Of a DNA stretch of 58,656 nt, positions 7,651 through 15,078 are shown piece by piece. The DNA comes from DATGLE01 sp035294325 (GTDB lineage Bacteria; Chloroflexota; Ktedonobacteria; Ktedonobacterales; Ktedonobacteraceae). Within the stretch, counting starts at the first letter, position 1, and each line of letters opens with the position of its first letter. Location: assembly GCA_035294325.1 (NCBI GenBank), contig DATGLE010000040.1, positions 1 to 58,656 on the forward strand. Direction: 5' to 3'. Under the pieces are notes generated by a model that was given only the letters and a program-made list of their open reading frames with translations, did not search any database and was not told where the DNA came from. The translations under genes were made by a program, and so were the position numbers.

Positions 7651-7682
7651 AAAGCCTTTCCCCATCCGGCGGGCTTTTTATT
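7651..7682 (+). terminator. Terminator of the cargo operon
   Basis: AAAGCC ... GGCTTTTTA with a loop of about 15 nt, ending in a T-run 46 bp after the stop at 7605. Confidence 0.5.
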
Positions 7683-7806
7683 ATGCTGGAGAGAGTAGGA
7701 GTCCAGAGTCCATCCTCGACAGAGCCATCACCGGGGTGAGTCGTAACAAAATCTTCATCCCTCTCTGCTATTAAACCGAGTATAATTCCTTGAAACTGGA
7801 GATACT

Positions 7807-8190
7807 ATGTTAAATGATAATACCGATAATGCCTTGAAGACTCCAAAGGTCAAACTGGCAAATTTAGTAGGAGGGGTAGGGGCTACAATTTGGATAATAA
7901 CTCCTGCGGCCATAGGCGCACTCGCAGGAACTTTGACCAAAAGATTTTCTGCTAGTGTAGGCTTCATGTGGGGCGCTCTGCTAGGTGCAACAGGAGTTGC
8001 GACCAAAGTTATAACAGGGTTTCCCAAAGTGTGGGACCCTCCAAAGCCGCTTGGCAAAAAAGTCGAAGGTTTACATGATATGGCGTTAGAAACTGGCGAA
8101 GCGGGACAGGAAACAGCCGGGAAAGAAGACATTCTTATGACCCATGCCCAAAGAGTTACCAATCGCAAGGAAACTCTTCGGGCAAGGTAA
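7807..8190 (+). CDS. Small two-helix membrane protein, hypothetical
   Basis: 127 residues with two Gly/Ala-rich hydrophobic segments (~20-42 VGGVGATIWIITPAAIGALA, ~50-70) and a charged C-terminal tail ending in RAR. CTGGAG lies 7 nt before the ATG. The base composition is more A+T-rich than the relaxase genes and is shared with the next gene, so 7700-8900 looks like a separately acquired patch. Family not recognised. Confidence 0.55.
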   Translation: MLNDNTDNALKTPKVKLANLVGGVGATIWIITPAAIGALAGTLTKRFSASVGFMWGALLGATGVATKVITGFPKVWDPPKPLGKKVEGLHDMALETGEAGQETAGKEDILMTHAQRVTNRKETLRAR

Positions 8191-8209
8191 CAGGCTACAG
8201 CTTGTTAGT

Positions 8210-8686
8210 TCAGTCCCGCTTTTTACTTGCTTTTACTATGTTAATGCTCTTTTCAATTATGCTCAGGATGGTATCTATCCTCGGCCCCCATTCATCTATG
8301 AGCGCCTTAGAAGTAGCATAGGCCGCATTGAACTTTAACTTATTGAGTCCTGGTTTTATGTCATATCTTGTAACAGTAATAATCGCCTCTAACTTGTGCT
8401 CTACTTCGCTATCGTATATTCGATAAGATACCATCTTGCGCTGAATATCCCGCGTTTGGTCTTCTATCATTTTTAATTGCCCAACGATTCTAGGTATGCC
8501 AGATCCCGGTTGCGCTTTTCCTTCCGGGAGGACTCGTATGTCCTCGCCAGCCTGCGCTCTTTCTATTAGCTCAAGTACATGACCACATTTGGCTAATGTA
8601 AGGAATACGAGGTTCTTAACCTCATTCTCAGGAGAATCATTTCGCAACATGAATGATCTCGCTTTCTCCCCATAATGCTGGGGCAT
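8210..8686 (-). CDS. Hypothetical helical protein
   Basis: 158 residues, mostly predicted helix, without recognisable domain motifs (NEVKNLVFLTLAKCGHVLEL, IEDQTRDIQRKMVSYRIYDS). It converges on the preceding membrane protein with 19 bp between stops. The ATG at 8686 has a weak ribosome site; an internal Met 12 residues on is an alternative start. A+T-rich. Followed upstream by ~260 bp of A+T-rich DNA in which no gene is seen. Confidence 0.5.
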   Translation of the reverse strand: MPQHYGEKARSFMLRNDSPENEVKNLVFLTLAKCGHVLELIERAQAGEDIRVLPEGKAQPGSGIPRIVGQLKMIEDQTRDIQRKMVSYRIYDSEVEHKLEAIITVTRYDIKPGLNKLKFNAAYATSKALIDEWGPRIDTILSIIEKSINIVKASKKRD

Positions 8687-8945
8687 GGTGGCGCTATCGC
8701 CATTTCAGGCTACTACAGCGATAATCTTTGCTGTTTCATTGCTTTTATGCTTGCTGCCCTCTACAACAAGCTTTGAATGCCCTACCATTATGAATTATAC
8801 ACAAAAAAATAGAATTTTGTAATAGGTTAACCAACGAAAAATTCAAAGTAAATAATCTTGAGGAAAATTCAATATCGAACCACTGAAGATTGATATTTAC
8901 CCTAATAAACAAGCGGCCAGTATTCCAGGCAGTTCAGGAGGGCCT

Positions 8946-9224
8946 TTACGATTCAGCAGGCTTTTCTGTTTCCAACTTGGCAGGAGGCAGGCCGAACAAG
9001 GCGCGGTCGTCTTCGCGCTCCAGAAATCCGTCAAGCAGGTGTATCAGCCACTTTTTGTATTCCGGCTCGTTCTCCGCTTTGTGAAGGATCGCCGCCCCGA
9101 CCAGGATTTTCCGCCGCGTGTCTTTCTTGCGTTCTTGTCTGCTGAGGCGGTTCTCCTCACGCCGTATCTGCTCGGCGATGACTTTCCGTTTTTCGCGCAA
9201 CCTGGCTAATTTATCGCTCGACAT
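8946..9224 (-). CDS. TraD/MobC-like mobilization accessory protein
   Basis: 92 residues. A charged N-terminal helix (LARLREKRKVIAEQIRREEN) is followed by RKKDTRRKILVGAAILHKAE and LLDGFLEREDDRALFGLPP. This matches the conjugal transfer TraD family encoded beside TraA/MobA relaxases of the Ti-plasmid and IncQ type (small relaxosome DNA-binding proteins, unrelated to the F-plasmid coupling protein). It is divergent from the relaxases, and the predicted oriT lies in the 283 bp between them, as in those plasmids. It probably helps the relaxase bind oriT. Confidence 0.8.
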   Translation of the reverse strand: MSSDKLARLREKRKVIAEQIRREENRLSRQERKKDTRRKILVGAAILHKAENEPEYKKWLIHLLDGFLEREDDRALFGLPPAKLETEKPAES

Positions 9225-9379
9225 TTTTCACCCGCCCTTTTTGTCATCGTATCTTCAATTTACACGCCGCTGCAAGAAATTATATACTATGCCTGCGCCT
9301 ATTGTCGTGGTTCTGCGGAGCGGCAGTCGCCGAGCAAAAAAGAGGCGGGTATATGCACAGCGCCGGAGTTATCGACAAG

Positions 9380-9425
9380 CCGGAAAGCCCAAAGGGCGCA
9401 CTTCTACATCGCAGGCGATGTGTGC
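9380..9425 (-). other. Origin of transfer (MOBQ / IncQ-Ti type)
   Basis: On the minus strand the sequence reads ACATCGC-CT-GCGATGT (an inverted repeat at 9406-9421), AGA, then AGTGCGCCCTTTGG (9402-9389). MOBQ origins have the same layout: inverted repeat, then TAAGTGCGCCCT in RSF1010 or ATTGCGCCCTTGG in pTi, with the nick in the GCGCCC part. It lies between the TraD-like gene and the relaxases. This is a strong motif and position match. Confidence 0.82.
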
Positions 9426-9456
9426 GGCAGGGAGTGGCACCCCTGCACCCTGCTTT

Positions 9457-9484
9457 ACGGGGTTTCATGTGCATGAAACCCCGT
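9457..9484. promoter_or_regulatory. 13-bp perfect palindrome before the relaxase operon
   Basis: ACGGGGTTTCATG-TG-CATGAAACCCCGT, ending 23 bp before the first relaxase ATG. It could be an operator for relaxosome autoregulation or an attenuating hairpin. No T-run follows. Confidence 0.5.
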
Positions 9485-9507
9485 CACCGCGAAAGCGAGG
9501 TAGGGTG

Positions 9508-10284
9508 ATGGCAATCTATCATTTCGATGTCAAGCCGGTACAGCGTAGCAAAGGCCATTCAGCGGTAGCAAAAGCTGCGGAGAGGAGCGGAACGCGGCTT
9601 TATGGCTGGCGGACGATGCAGGCCCATAACTTCTGTCGTAAACACAGGGTGGTACTGTCTGCGATCCTTGCCCCTAGCCATGCCCCGGAGTGGGTCTATG
9701 ACCGCGAGGAGTTATGGAACCGCGCCGAAGCTGCCGAGACACGCAGGAACGCGCAACCCGCCCGTGAAATCCGGCTGGGGCTGCCGCATGAACTCACGGA
9801 CGAGCAGCGCGCCAGGCTGGTGTTAACCTATGCGCGGGACATCTTTGTCAGTGCGGGCATGGTTGCCGACATTTCCATCCATCCTCCCGCCCCGCGTGGG
9901 AATGCCCGCAACCACTACGCCTGTATCTTGCTCACAATGCGCGAACTGGACGGCGGGCGTTTTGCCAGGACGAAGCAACGCGCATGGGGCAGGCGGCACA
10001 CACTGATGTATTGGCGCGAGCAATGGGCGCACTACCAGAACCGCGCTCTGGAAGCCGCAGGGAGCGATGCGCGGGTGGATCACCGCACGCTCGAAGCGCA
10101 AGGGATACGCCGCAGAGCGACCGAGCACCTGGGAAAAGCGGCGACGGACATGGAGCGGAAAGGCAAGCGCACGGAGCGCGGCGATCTCAACCGCGAAATT
10201 GCCGCAGGCAACCGCACCCTGGAGCCACTGGTGCAAGCACTGGAAACGATTGACGAGGAAATAGCCGTTCTATCGAAAGCGTAG
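9508..10284 (+). CDS. Degenerate MobA/MobL-type relaxase paralogue (catalytic residues lost)
   Basis: 258 residues, starting MAIYHFDVKPVQRSKGHSAV, at the ATG after GAGGTAGGG. It aligns without gaps to the next relaxase over at least the first 150 residues, so residue numbers match. The three key positions differ: the nicking Tyr25 is Glu (KAAERSG), and the metal-binding HAH at 137-139 is Tyr-Ala-Cys (RNHYACILLT). Only His125 remains. The protein lacks the second relaxase's C-terminal ~160 residues, yet the frame is open and well conserved. It is probably a non-catalytic DNA-binding paralogue (accessory or regulator) rather than a decayed gene, although recent inactivation is possible. Confidence 0.85.
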   Translation: MAIYHFDVKPVQRSKGHSAVAKAAERSGTRLYGWRTMQAHNFCRKHRVVLSAILAPSHAPEWVYDREELWNRAEAAETRRNAQPAREIRLGLPHELTDEQRARLVLTYARDIFVSAGMVADISIHPPAPRGNARNHYACILLTMRELDGGRFARTKQRAWGRRHTLMYWREQWAHYQNRALEAAGSDARVDHRTLEAQGIRRRATEHLGKAATDMERKGKRTERGDLNREIAAGNRTLEPLVQALETIDEEIAVLSKA

Positions 10285-10330
10285 TCCGTATCAGGGGAAA
10301 GTATCCCCGTTAAGCATGAGGCGCGCGATT

Positions 10331-11593
10331 ATGGCGATTTACCATCTCTCGGTGACGCAGGTACAGCGCAGCAAAGGGCATTCGGCAGTCGCGGGCGCTG
10401 CGTACCGCAGCGGCAGCGTGTTATATGACCGCATGATAGACCAGACGCACGATTACCAGCGCAAGCGCGGCATTGTGCAATCTGCCATCCTCGCCCCTGA
10501 CCAAGCCCCGGAGTGGGTCTACGACCGGGAGGAGCTATGGAACCGCGCTGAGCTTGCCGAGAAGCGGAGGGACGCGCAGCCCGCGCGGGAAGTCCGGGTA
10601 GCGCTGCCTGCGGAACTCTCGGACGAGCAACGGGCCGATCTGGTCTTCCGCTATGTGCAGGAGGTGTTCGTCGGTGCGGGCATGGTGGCCGACCTCTCCA
10701 TCCACCGTCCCGACCGGCACGGCGACCAGCGGAACCACCACGCCCATATCTTGCTCACGATGCGCGAACTGGACGGGGATGATTTTGCGGTCAGGAAGAA
10801 CCGCGACTGGAACAAACCGGCGTTGCTGGAGACATGGCGCGAGCAGTGGGAGGAGTATCAGAACCGCGCTCTGGAAGAAGCTGGAAGCGATGCGCGGGTG
10901 GATCACCGTTCGCTCGAAGCGCAGGGTAGCCTGCATAAGCCTACGCGGCATTTAGGGAAAGATGCGACGGCTATGGAGCGCGAGGGGATCGCTACCCGCA
11001 TCGGGGATGAAAACCGCGAGGTGGAAGCCTACAACCGGAGGATGGATCAGCTTGTAAGTGAGCTTGCGCAGGTGGAGGCGGAAATCGCCCAGGAGCTTGA
11101 CCGGCAGTACCTTCCGGCTCAGGAGCCGGAGGAAGTCCCGGCATTCTCCTGGGAGGCGACCATTGACGCGGAGGGAACGCTTACCTGGGAGGAGGAGAAG
11201 GCGCAATTGCAGCATCCTGCCAATGTTGACGTGACGAACCTGTTTGAAAAACAGATTGCCGAGTATGCCCCGGAAAGCCAAACCGCTTTCCTTGCTGACC
11301 GGGAGCCAGACCCGGACGGGCAACCCCCGTCTGGCGAAGAGGAGAAGCAATTCCGGGCGCACGATCCCCTTGAAAGCGCGCTGGTGAAGGAATTTGAGCG
11401 CCAGATTAAAACCTATGGGGCAATACAGGAATACGGGCTGGGCAAGACCTGGTTGGAGAGGACAGTAGCTATGTTTGAGGATTTCTATTATGATGCCGCT
11501 CAGACCGCGAAGGAGACATGGGAAAAGTATGTGAAGGGCCGGTTCCGGGACAGGGACAACGATCCCGACCGGGAGATCGGGCCGGAGAGATAA
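10331..11593 (+). CDS. mobA: MobA/MobL-family (MOBQ) relaxase
   Basis: 420 residues. It would nick oriT, bind covalently to the 5' end and lead the strand into the recipient. Tyr25 (AGAAYRSG) is at the same residue number as the nicking Tyr of RSF1010 MobA. The metal-binding triad is H125 (LSIH), H137 and H139 (RNHHAHILLT). Family block ALEEAGSDARVDHRSLEAQG is at ~180-200. The C-terminal ~160 residues are acidic and lack a recognisable helicase or primase. The ATG at 10331 has GAGG 9 nt upstream; an in-frame ATG at 10316 would add five residues. It is 46 bp after its degenerate paralogue, in one operon. Confidence 0.92.
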   Translation: MAIYHLSVTQVQRSKGHSAVAGAAYRSGSVLYDRMIDQTHDYQRKRGIVQSAILAPDQAPEWVYDREELWNRAELAEKRRDAQPAREVRVALPAELSDEQRADLVFRYVQEVFVGAGMVADLSIHRPDRHGDQRNHHAHILLTMRELDGDDFAVRKNRDWNKPALLETWREQWEEYQNRALEEAGSDARVDHRSLEAQGSLHKPTRHLGKDATAMEREGIATRIGDENREVEAYNRRMDQLVSELAQVEAEIAQELDRQYLPAQEPEEVPAFSWEATIDAEGTLTWEEEKAQLQHPANVDVTNLFEKQIAEYAPESQTAFLADREPDPDGQPPSGEEEKQFRAHDPLESALVKEFERQIKTYGAIQEYGLGKTWLERTVAMFEDFYYDAAQTAKETWEKYVKGRFRDRDNDPDREIGPER

Positions 11594-11641
11594 AAGCGCT
11601 TGCGCGGGCTGCCTGCACATGGTTAACCGGAGAGGCGCGTC

Positions 11642-12148
11642 ATGTTTGAGCCGTCATCATTGCTCCCGAAGCAAAAGAAGCCTTACCGGGCGTTTCTGGC
11701 GCGAAGAGGAGAGACGCCGTTCAGCCGGAGCAATGAAGACGAGGAAGAGGCCGAGTTGCTGCGGACGGCCCCCAAAAACAGCTTTGAGATCCTGGACAGG
11801 CTGAAGCCCCGTATCGCCCCGAAATACAACCTCTTCCTGTTTCCGGTGTACAACGAGTTCGGAAAGAACGCCGCTCTGGTATTTCATCATCTGGTGGTGA
11901 AGATTTACGGGGAGCACTTGCAGGAGATGATCCTCTCCATCCGCAGGGAAACCTGCATCTACATCCAGGTGTTTCATGAGGAAGAGCACCTCCGACCCAA
12001 AAAAGGCGAGGCCATGATCACCAGGATTGAGATCGTGAAGGGCAAGGCGTTAGAAGAGTATTTCCTGGAAATGGAAGAGGTGATGAAGGCATACGCCGCC
12101 AAATTGAGCAAATGGGTGCAACCAGCGGCGTTGCAGGAGCCGGTTTAG
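11642..12148 (+). CDS. Hypothetical protein downstream of the relaxase
   Basis: 168 residues, soluble. A basic N-terminus is followed by KNSFEILDRLKPRIAPKYNL and a mixed alpha/beta part (LVVKIYGEHLQEMILSIRRE). No family motif is recognised. GGAGAGG lies 6 nt before the ATG, and it is 48 bp after the relaxase, so probably the last gene of the mobilization operon. A relaxosome or regulatory role is only a guess from position. Confidence 0.55.
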   Translation: MFEPSSLLPKQKKPYRAFLARRGETPFSRSNEDEEEAELLRTAPKNSFEILDRLKPRIAPKYNLFLFPVYNEFGKNAALVFHHLVVKIYGEHLQEMILSIRRETCIYIQVFHEEEHLRPKKGEAMITRIEIVKGKALEEYFLEMEEVMKAYAAKLSKWVQPAALQEPV

Positions 12149-12393
12149 AGCAGCGCCCTCCTTTGGGAGTACCCTTAGTGCGGCCTGCTAACACATGCAG
12201 GCAGAAAGAGTACAGGTGTAGGAAACAGGCAGCGCGTAACGCGGAACCGTGACGGCGGACAAAAGCTTACCGGAGATGGAAGGGCAGTAGAATGGAAGGG
12301 TATTTCTGCTTCTTCCGGGCTTGGTTGGTAGCCTATGGAGAAGCCGCTCCCCCCAGTACCCCGTATGAGATACTGGGGAGAGGAACCTACAGG

Positions 12394-12732
12394 TTAATAG
12401 TATGGGCACCATTCGGCGTGCCCATTCGTCTCGCCACAGTTCGGGCACTTATAACCGCCGCTGCCAGAGTTGTCGTCGCTGTCACCACCCCCAGTTCCGC
12501 CGCCACTACCAGGTTCGTTCTTTTTTGGCTTGAACCCGTGTTGTAATCCCCAAGTATAGGCTTTTGACTTTTGGATGCCCGGCTTCAAATCCTCTAACCT
12601 TTTGAGAGCGTCTTGGTCTCCCTGTAGAGCTTTCTTAAGATCACGCGAGATCTTGTCGGTACACCCGTTTGGGCAGCGCCCGCTACTATCAACATAGGCG
12701 ACACCACATACGATGCATAACTCTCTGGTCAT
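12394..12732 (-). CDS. Double zinc-ribbon-like protein
   Basis: 112 residues with two potential zinc-binding ends. The N-terminal one is CIVCGVAYVDSSGRCPNGC and the C-terminal one is YKCPNCGETNGHAEWCPYY. They are joined by a helical segment and a Gly/Ser/Asp-rich linker (GSGGGTGGGDSDDNSGSGG). AAAGGAC precedes the ATG. It is transcribed against the relaxase operon and separated from it by ~245 bp that hold an imperfect hairpin (about 12348-12380). A nucleic-acid or protein-binding adaptor is plausible; no family is assigned. Confidence 0.55.
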   Translation of the reverse strand: MTRELCIVCGVAYVDSSGRCPNGCTDKISRDLKKALQGDQDALKRLEDLKPGIQKSKAYTWGLQHGFKPKKNEPGSGGGTGGGDSDDNSGSGGYKCPNCGETNGHAEWCPYY

Positions 12733-13401
12733 TCTTTTGTCCTTTCTGCCATACGGTCATCCGTATGACATGTAGAGCAAAAAAATCCAAGCCTCAAGGG
12801 CCTGGATACTTAACTCCAAAACCGCACTACGAGTCCGATAGCCGAGGAAAAAGCTTTTCTTCGCTCCTTTCTAACAACAGCTTGTACTGTCGCCAGTACA
12901 AGCAAGAAACGCACTACACAAACGCTAATTGAGGCTTTAGAATAGATGAAGAGGTTAAAGAGTAAAAGTTAATTTTTGTTAAGATTTTGTGACAGGGGAA
13001 GGATAAGGGAGATAGTAAGCAAAACCCCTGCTGAGGGAGTTACTCAGCAGGGGTTTCCGGCATCCTGAGATGCTTAACCCTGTGAAGGGCATATTATCCG
13101 CAGACGCATGGCCTGCATAAGAATGTGTAGTTCCAGTGTGCTTTCCCGAAGGAAGCACAGTTTCATTATGCCGGATTTCATCCAGAAGGATAAGCAGAGA
13201 TTTGTTAAATTTTTATTACAGCCGGAATGCGCTCGCGCAGCCGGATGAAACAAAATGTATCCAATTGTTTAATGTATGGCCGGAGCAGGCATGGAAAACG
13301 GCAGTTTCCGGGGCAAGGATAGGGCAGAACTTGAAACAAAAGGATGGAATGCAAGTATATCCGTTGCAGAAATGTGTTGCATGTAACGGGCGCCTATGCT
13401 A
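12733..13401. other. A+T-rich non-coding stretch with a strong terminator
   Basis: 669 bp without a supported gene. An open frame from 13136 into the antitoxin has no ribosome site and no protein-like composition before 13433. The stretch contains the hairpin at 13022-13056 and CATGTAAC half-sites near 13380 that belong to the toxin-antitoxin operator region. Confidence 0.5.
13022..13056. terminator. 14-bp perfect bidirectional hairpin
   Basis: AAACCCCTGCTGAG, 7-nt loop, CTCAGCAGGGGTTT. The stem is flanked by A-rich DNA on the left and ends in TTT on the right. Confidence 0.6.
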
Positions 13402-13415
13402 TGTTACATGTAACA
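13402..13415. promoter_or_regulatory. Palindromic operator of the toxin-antitoxin operon
   Basis: TGTTACATGTAACA is a perfect 14-bp palindrome 17 bp before the antitoxin ATG. A half-site GCATGTAAC lies upstream at 13380-13388. MazE-type antitoxins usually repress their own operon by binding such a palindrome. GTTAC-N2-GTAAC recurs at 14583-14594. Confidence 0.6.
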
Positions 13416-13432
13416 GAGTGGGAAGGGGAGTC

Positions 13433-13645
13433 ATGACAACGGTTGGCAAGCGGGTGCAAAAGCATCGAAGCGCGTTACGGAAGGCTGGACTTCGCCCGGT
13501 TCAGATTTGGGTTCCTGATACGAGACGCAGCGGTTTTGCAGCGGAGTGCGCGCGGCAATCAGCTATGCTCCGGCACGATGCGCACGAGAAAGAAATAGCC
13601 GCTTTCCTTGAAAAAGTTGCCGACTGTGAAGGCTGGGAAGCATGA
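13433..13645 (+). CDS. MazE-like antitoxin (DUF3018 type)
   Basis: 70 residues: MTTVGKRVQKHRSALRKAGL, RPVQIWVPDTRRSGFAAECA, then a charged helical C-terminus. This matches the DUF3018 antitoxins that pair with PemK/MazF toxins: an N-terminal ribbon-helix DNA-binding part and a toxin-wrapping tail. The ATG at 13433 follows GGAAGGGGAG. It overlaps the toxin start by 4 nt, as is normal for such pairs. It probably maintains the element by post-segregational killing. Confidence 0.85.
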   Translation: MTTVGKRVQKHRSALRKAGLRPVQIWVPDTRRSGFAAECARQSAMLRHDAHEKEIAAFLEKVADCEGWEA

Positions 13646-13965
13646 GGCGCGGCGACCTGGTGAAGATAGCATTGCAAGGCGACCTCGGAAAACCACGCCC
13701 CGCGCTTGTCATCCAGGCCGACCATTTTAGCGGCCATCCCACCGTTACCCTTCTGCCGGTTACAAGCGAAATCCGCGACACTCCCCTGTTTCGCATCTCC
13801 ATTACTCCCACAGAAGAGAATGGACTGAAGGTGGCCTCGCAAATCATGGTGGATAAGGCCCAAACCGTTGCCGCAGGAAAAATAGGCGGCTCCATAGGCC
13901 GTGCCGATGATGCCACTATGCTGGCCGTCAATCGTGCGCTGGCAGTTTGGCTGGGTTTTGCATGA
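13642..13965 (+). CDS. mazF: PemK/MazF-family endoribonuclease toxin
   Basis: 107 residues of the MazF fold. RRGDLVKIALQGDLGKPRPA is the beta1-beta2 region with the conserved RPALV. TVTLLPVTSEIRDTP and VASQIMVDKAQTV are the conserved later strands. Such toxins cleave mRNA unless bound by the antitoxin encoded just upstream (4-nt overlap). Its stop overlaps the start of the tyrosine recombinase (ATGA), so toxin and recombinase are translationally coupled. Confidence 0.88.
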   Translation: MRRGDLVKIALQGDLGKPRPALVIQADHFSGHPTVTLLPVTSEIRDTPLFRISITPTEENGLKVASQIMVDKAQTVAAGKIGGSIGRADDATMLAVNRALAVWLGFA

Positions 13966-14507
13966 CAGACCGGAAGCACCTTACTGTCCTTGAAGTCGAG
14001 AAGCTGCTGGAAGCCGCAGGCCGCAACCGCAACCCGGAGCGCGACCGGTGCCTGTTGCTGCTGATGTTCCGGCACGGGCTGAGAGTCTCCGAGGCATGCG
14101 GGCTGAGGGTATCGCAGGTGGATGTTGAGAGTCGCGTGTTGCATGTCAACCGGCTGAAACAAGGGCTGTCTACCACGCAGCCGCTCCGCACGGACGAGCT
14201 ACGCGCCATCAAGGTATACCTGGCAACAAGGCGCGCGCGATCCGGAGAACAGGCGTTTTTTCTTAGTGAGCGCGGCACGGCCCTCTCCCGCGTCACGGTC
14301 TGGAAGATGATACGCAGAGCCAGCGAGCAAGCCCAGCTATCCATTGCCGCGCATCCCCATATGCTGCGCCATGCCTGCGGCTATGCCCTGGCCGACCAGG
14401 GAGCCGCCACGCGCCTCATCCAAGATTACCTCGGACACCGCAACATCCAGCATACCGTCAGGTACACCGCCACTAACCCGGCGCGGTTTGACAGGTTGTG
14501 GAGGTAA
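13962..14507 (+). CDS. Compact tyrosine recombinase (FimB/FimE size)
   Basis: 181 residues covering only the catalytic domain of the XerC/D/FimB family. The full active-site set is visible: R41 (HGLRVSEACG), K66, H133 and R136 (HPHMLRHACG), H159 (LGHRN) and nucleophile Y168 (VRYTATNPARF). The N-terminal core-binding domain is absent, as in FimB/FimE inversion recombinases. The start codon is taken as ATG 13962, overlapping the toxin stop. It is unlikely to be the integrase, because the att sites flank the serine recombinase. Resolution of multimers of the circular form, or inversion of a local segment, is a better guess. Confidence 0.85.
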   Translation: MTDRKHLTVLEVEKLLEAAGRNRNPERDRCLLLLMFRHGLRVSEACGLRVSQVDVESRVLHVNRLKQGLSTTQPLRTDELRAIKVYLATRRARSGEQAFFLSERGTALSRVTVWKMIRRASEQAQLSIAAHPHMLRHACGYALADQGAATRLIQDYLGHRNIQHTVRYTATNPARFDRLWR

Positions 14508-14582
14508 GAAAAAGAGATGGGAGGCGTTACATGGGTATTCCATTGACAGATATAGCACTATTCGCTATGGGTATACGTAACA

Positions 14583-14594
14583 GTTACTTGTAAC
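14583..14594. promoter_or_regulatory. Second GTTAC-N2-GTAAC palindrome, before the rep operon
   Basis: GTTACTTGTAAC, with an overlapping CGTAACAGTTAC just upstream, 26 bp before the HTH gene. The half-sites and spacing equal those of the operator before the antitoxin gene (13402-13415), which suggests a shared regulator. Confidence 0.5.
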
Positions 14595-14619
14595 CACAAA
14601 TATGATAATCAATAACACC

Positions 14620-15051
14620 ATGAGTTACACGTTAGGGGCAGCAGCGAAAGCTACAGGAAAAAGCAAGACGACGATTCACCGTGCTATTAAAAGTGGGAGA
14701 ATATCAGCTACAAGCGATGAAACTGGTGCGTACCGCATTGATCCAGCCGAGCTACATCGTGTATTCCCTCCAGTATATCGTAACAGTAACGCGGAACCCA
14801 AAATGGAACAATCCGTACCATATGGTGAAACACAGGTGTTATGGCGTGAGCTAGAGGTATTACGTGAGGAACGCGAGAGAGAGCGTAATCAGTTGCAAGA
14901 TACCATTAGCGACTTGCAGAAAGACCGCGACCATTGGCGACAACAAGCGACCTATCTATTGGAAAATAAGCGAGAAAAAGAGGAAGCAGCCCATGCGCAA
15001 CTTGAAAAAGTACGCAGTTCATGGATTGGAAGATGGCTTCTCAAGGTGTAA
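14620..15051 (+). CDS. Plasmid-type HTH/coiled-coil protein, replication accessory
   Basis: 143 residues. The N-terminal HTH (YTLGAAAKATGKSKTTIHRA, IKSGRIS) and the block AYRIDPAELHRVFPPV are typical of small HTH proteins encoded next to rep genes on theta plasmids. A long coiled coil follows (~75-125, EREREREQ-type heptads; ELEVLREERERERNQLQDT). The ATG at 14620 is chosen over an in-frame ATG 18 nt upstream because homologues begin MSYTLxxAAK. It is 27 bp before repA. It probably regulates copy number or partition by binding near the origin or the palindrome upstream. Confidence 0.75.
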   Translation: MSYTLGAAAKATGKSKTTIHRAIKSGRISATSDETGAYRIDPAELHRVFPPVYRNSNAEPKMEQSVPYGETQVLWRELEVLREERERERNQLQDTISDLQKDRDHWRQQATYLLENKREKEEAAHAQLEKVRSSWIGRWLLKV

Positions 15052-15078
15052 CATCCTCTGTTTTCCTGTAGGCCAGCC

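Noticed and set aside
9118..9507. N-terminal extension of the first relaxase
   Set aside because: MobA-type proteins begin MAIYHxxxxxxQRSKGHSAV. The extension runs through the oriT and a palindrome, and a good ribosome site precedes the ATG at 9508.
13136..13432. N-terminal extension of the antitoxin
   Set aside because: No ribosome site and no protein-like composition. The antitoxin family starts at 13433, and the operator palindrome lies inside the extension.
13962..14507. Tyrosine recombinase as the integrase of the element
   Set aside because: Both att sites map to the serine recombinase gene end, and the reconstructed attP lies within that gene. The tyrosine recombinase lacks an arm- and core-binding domain.
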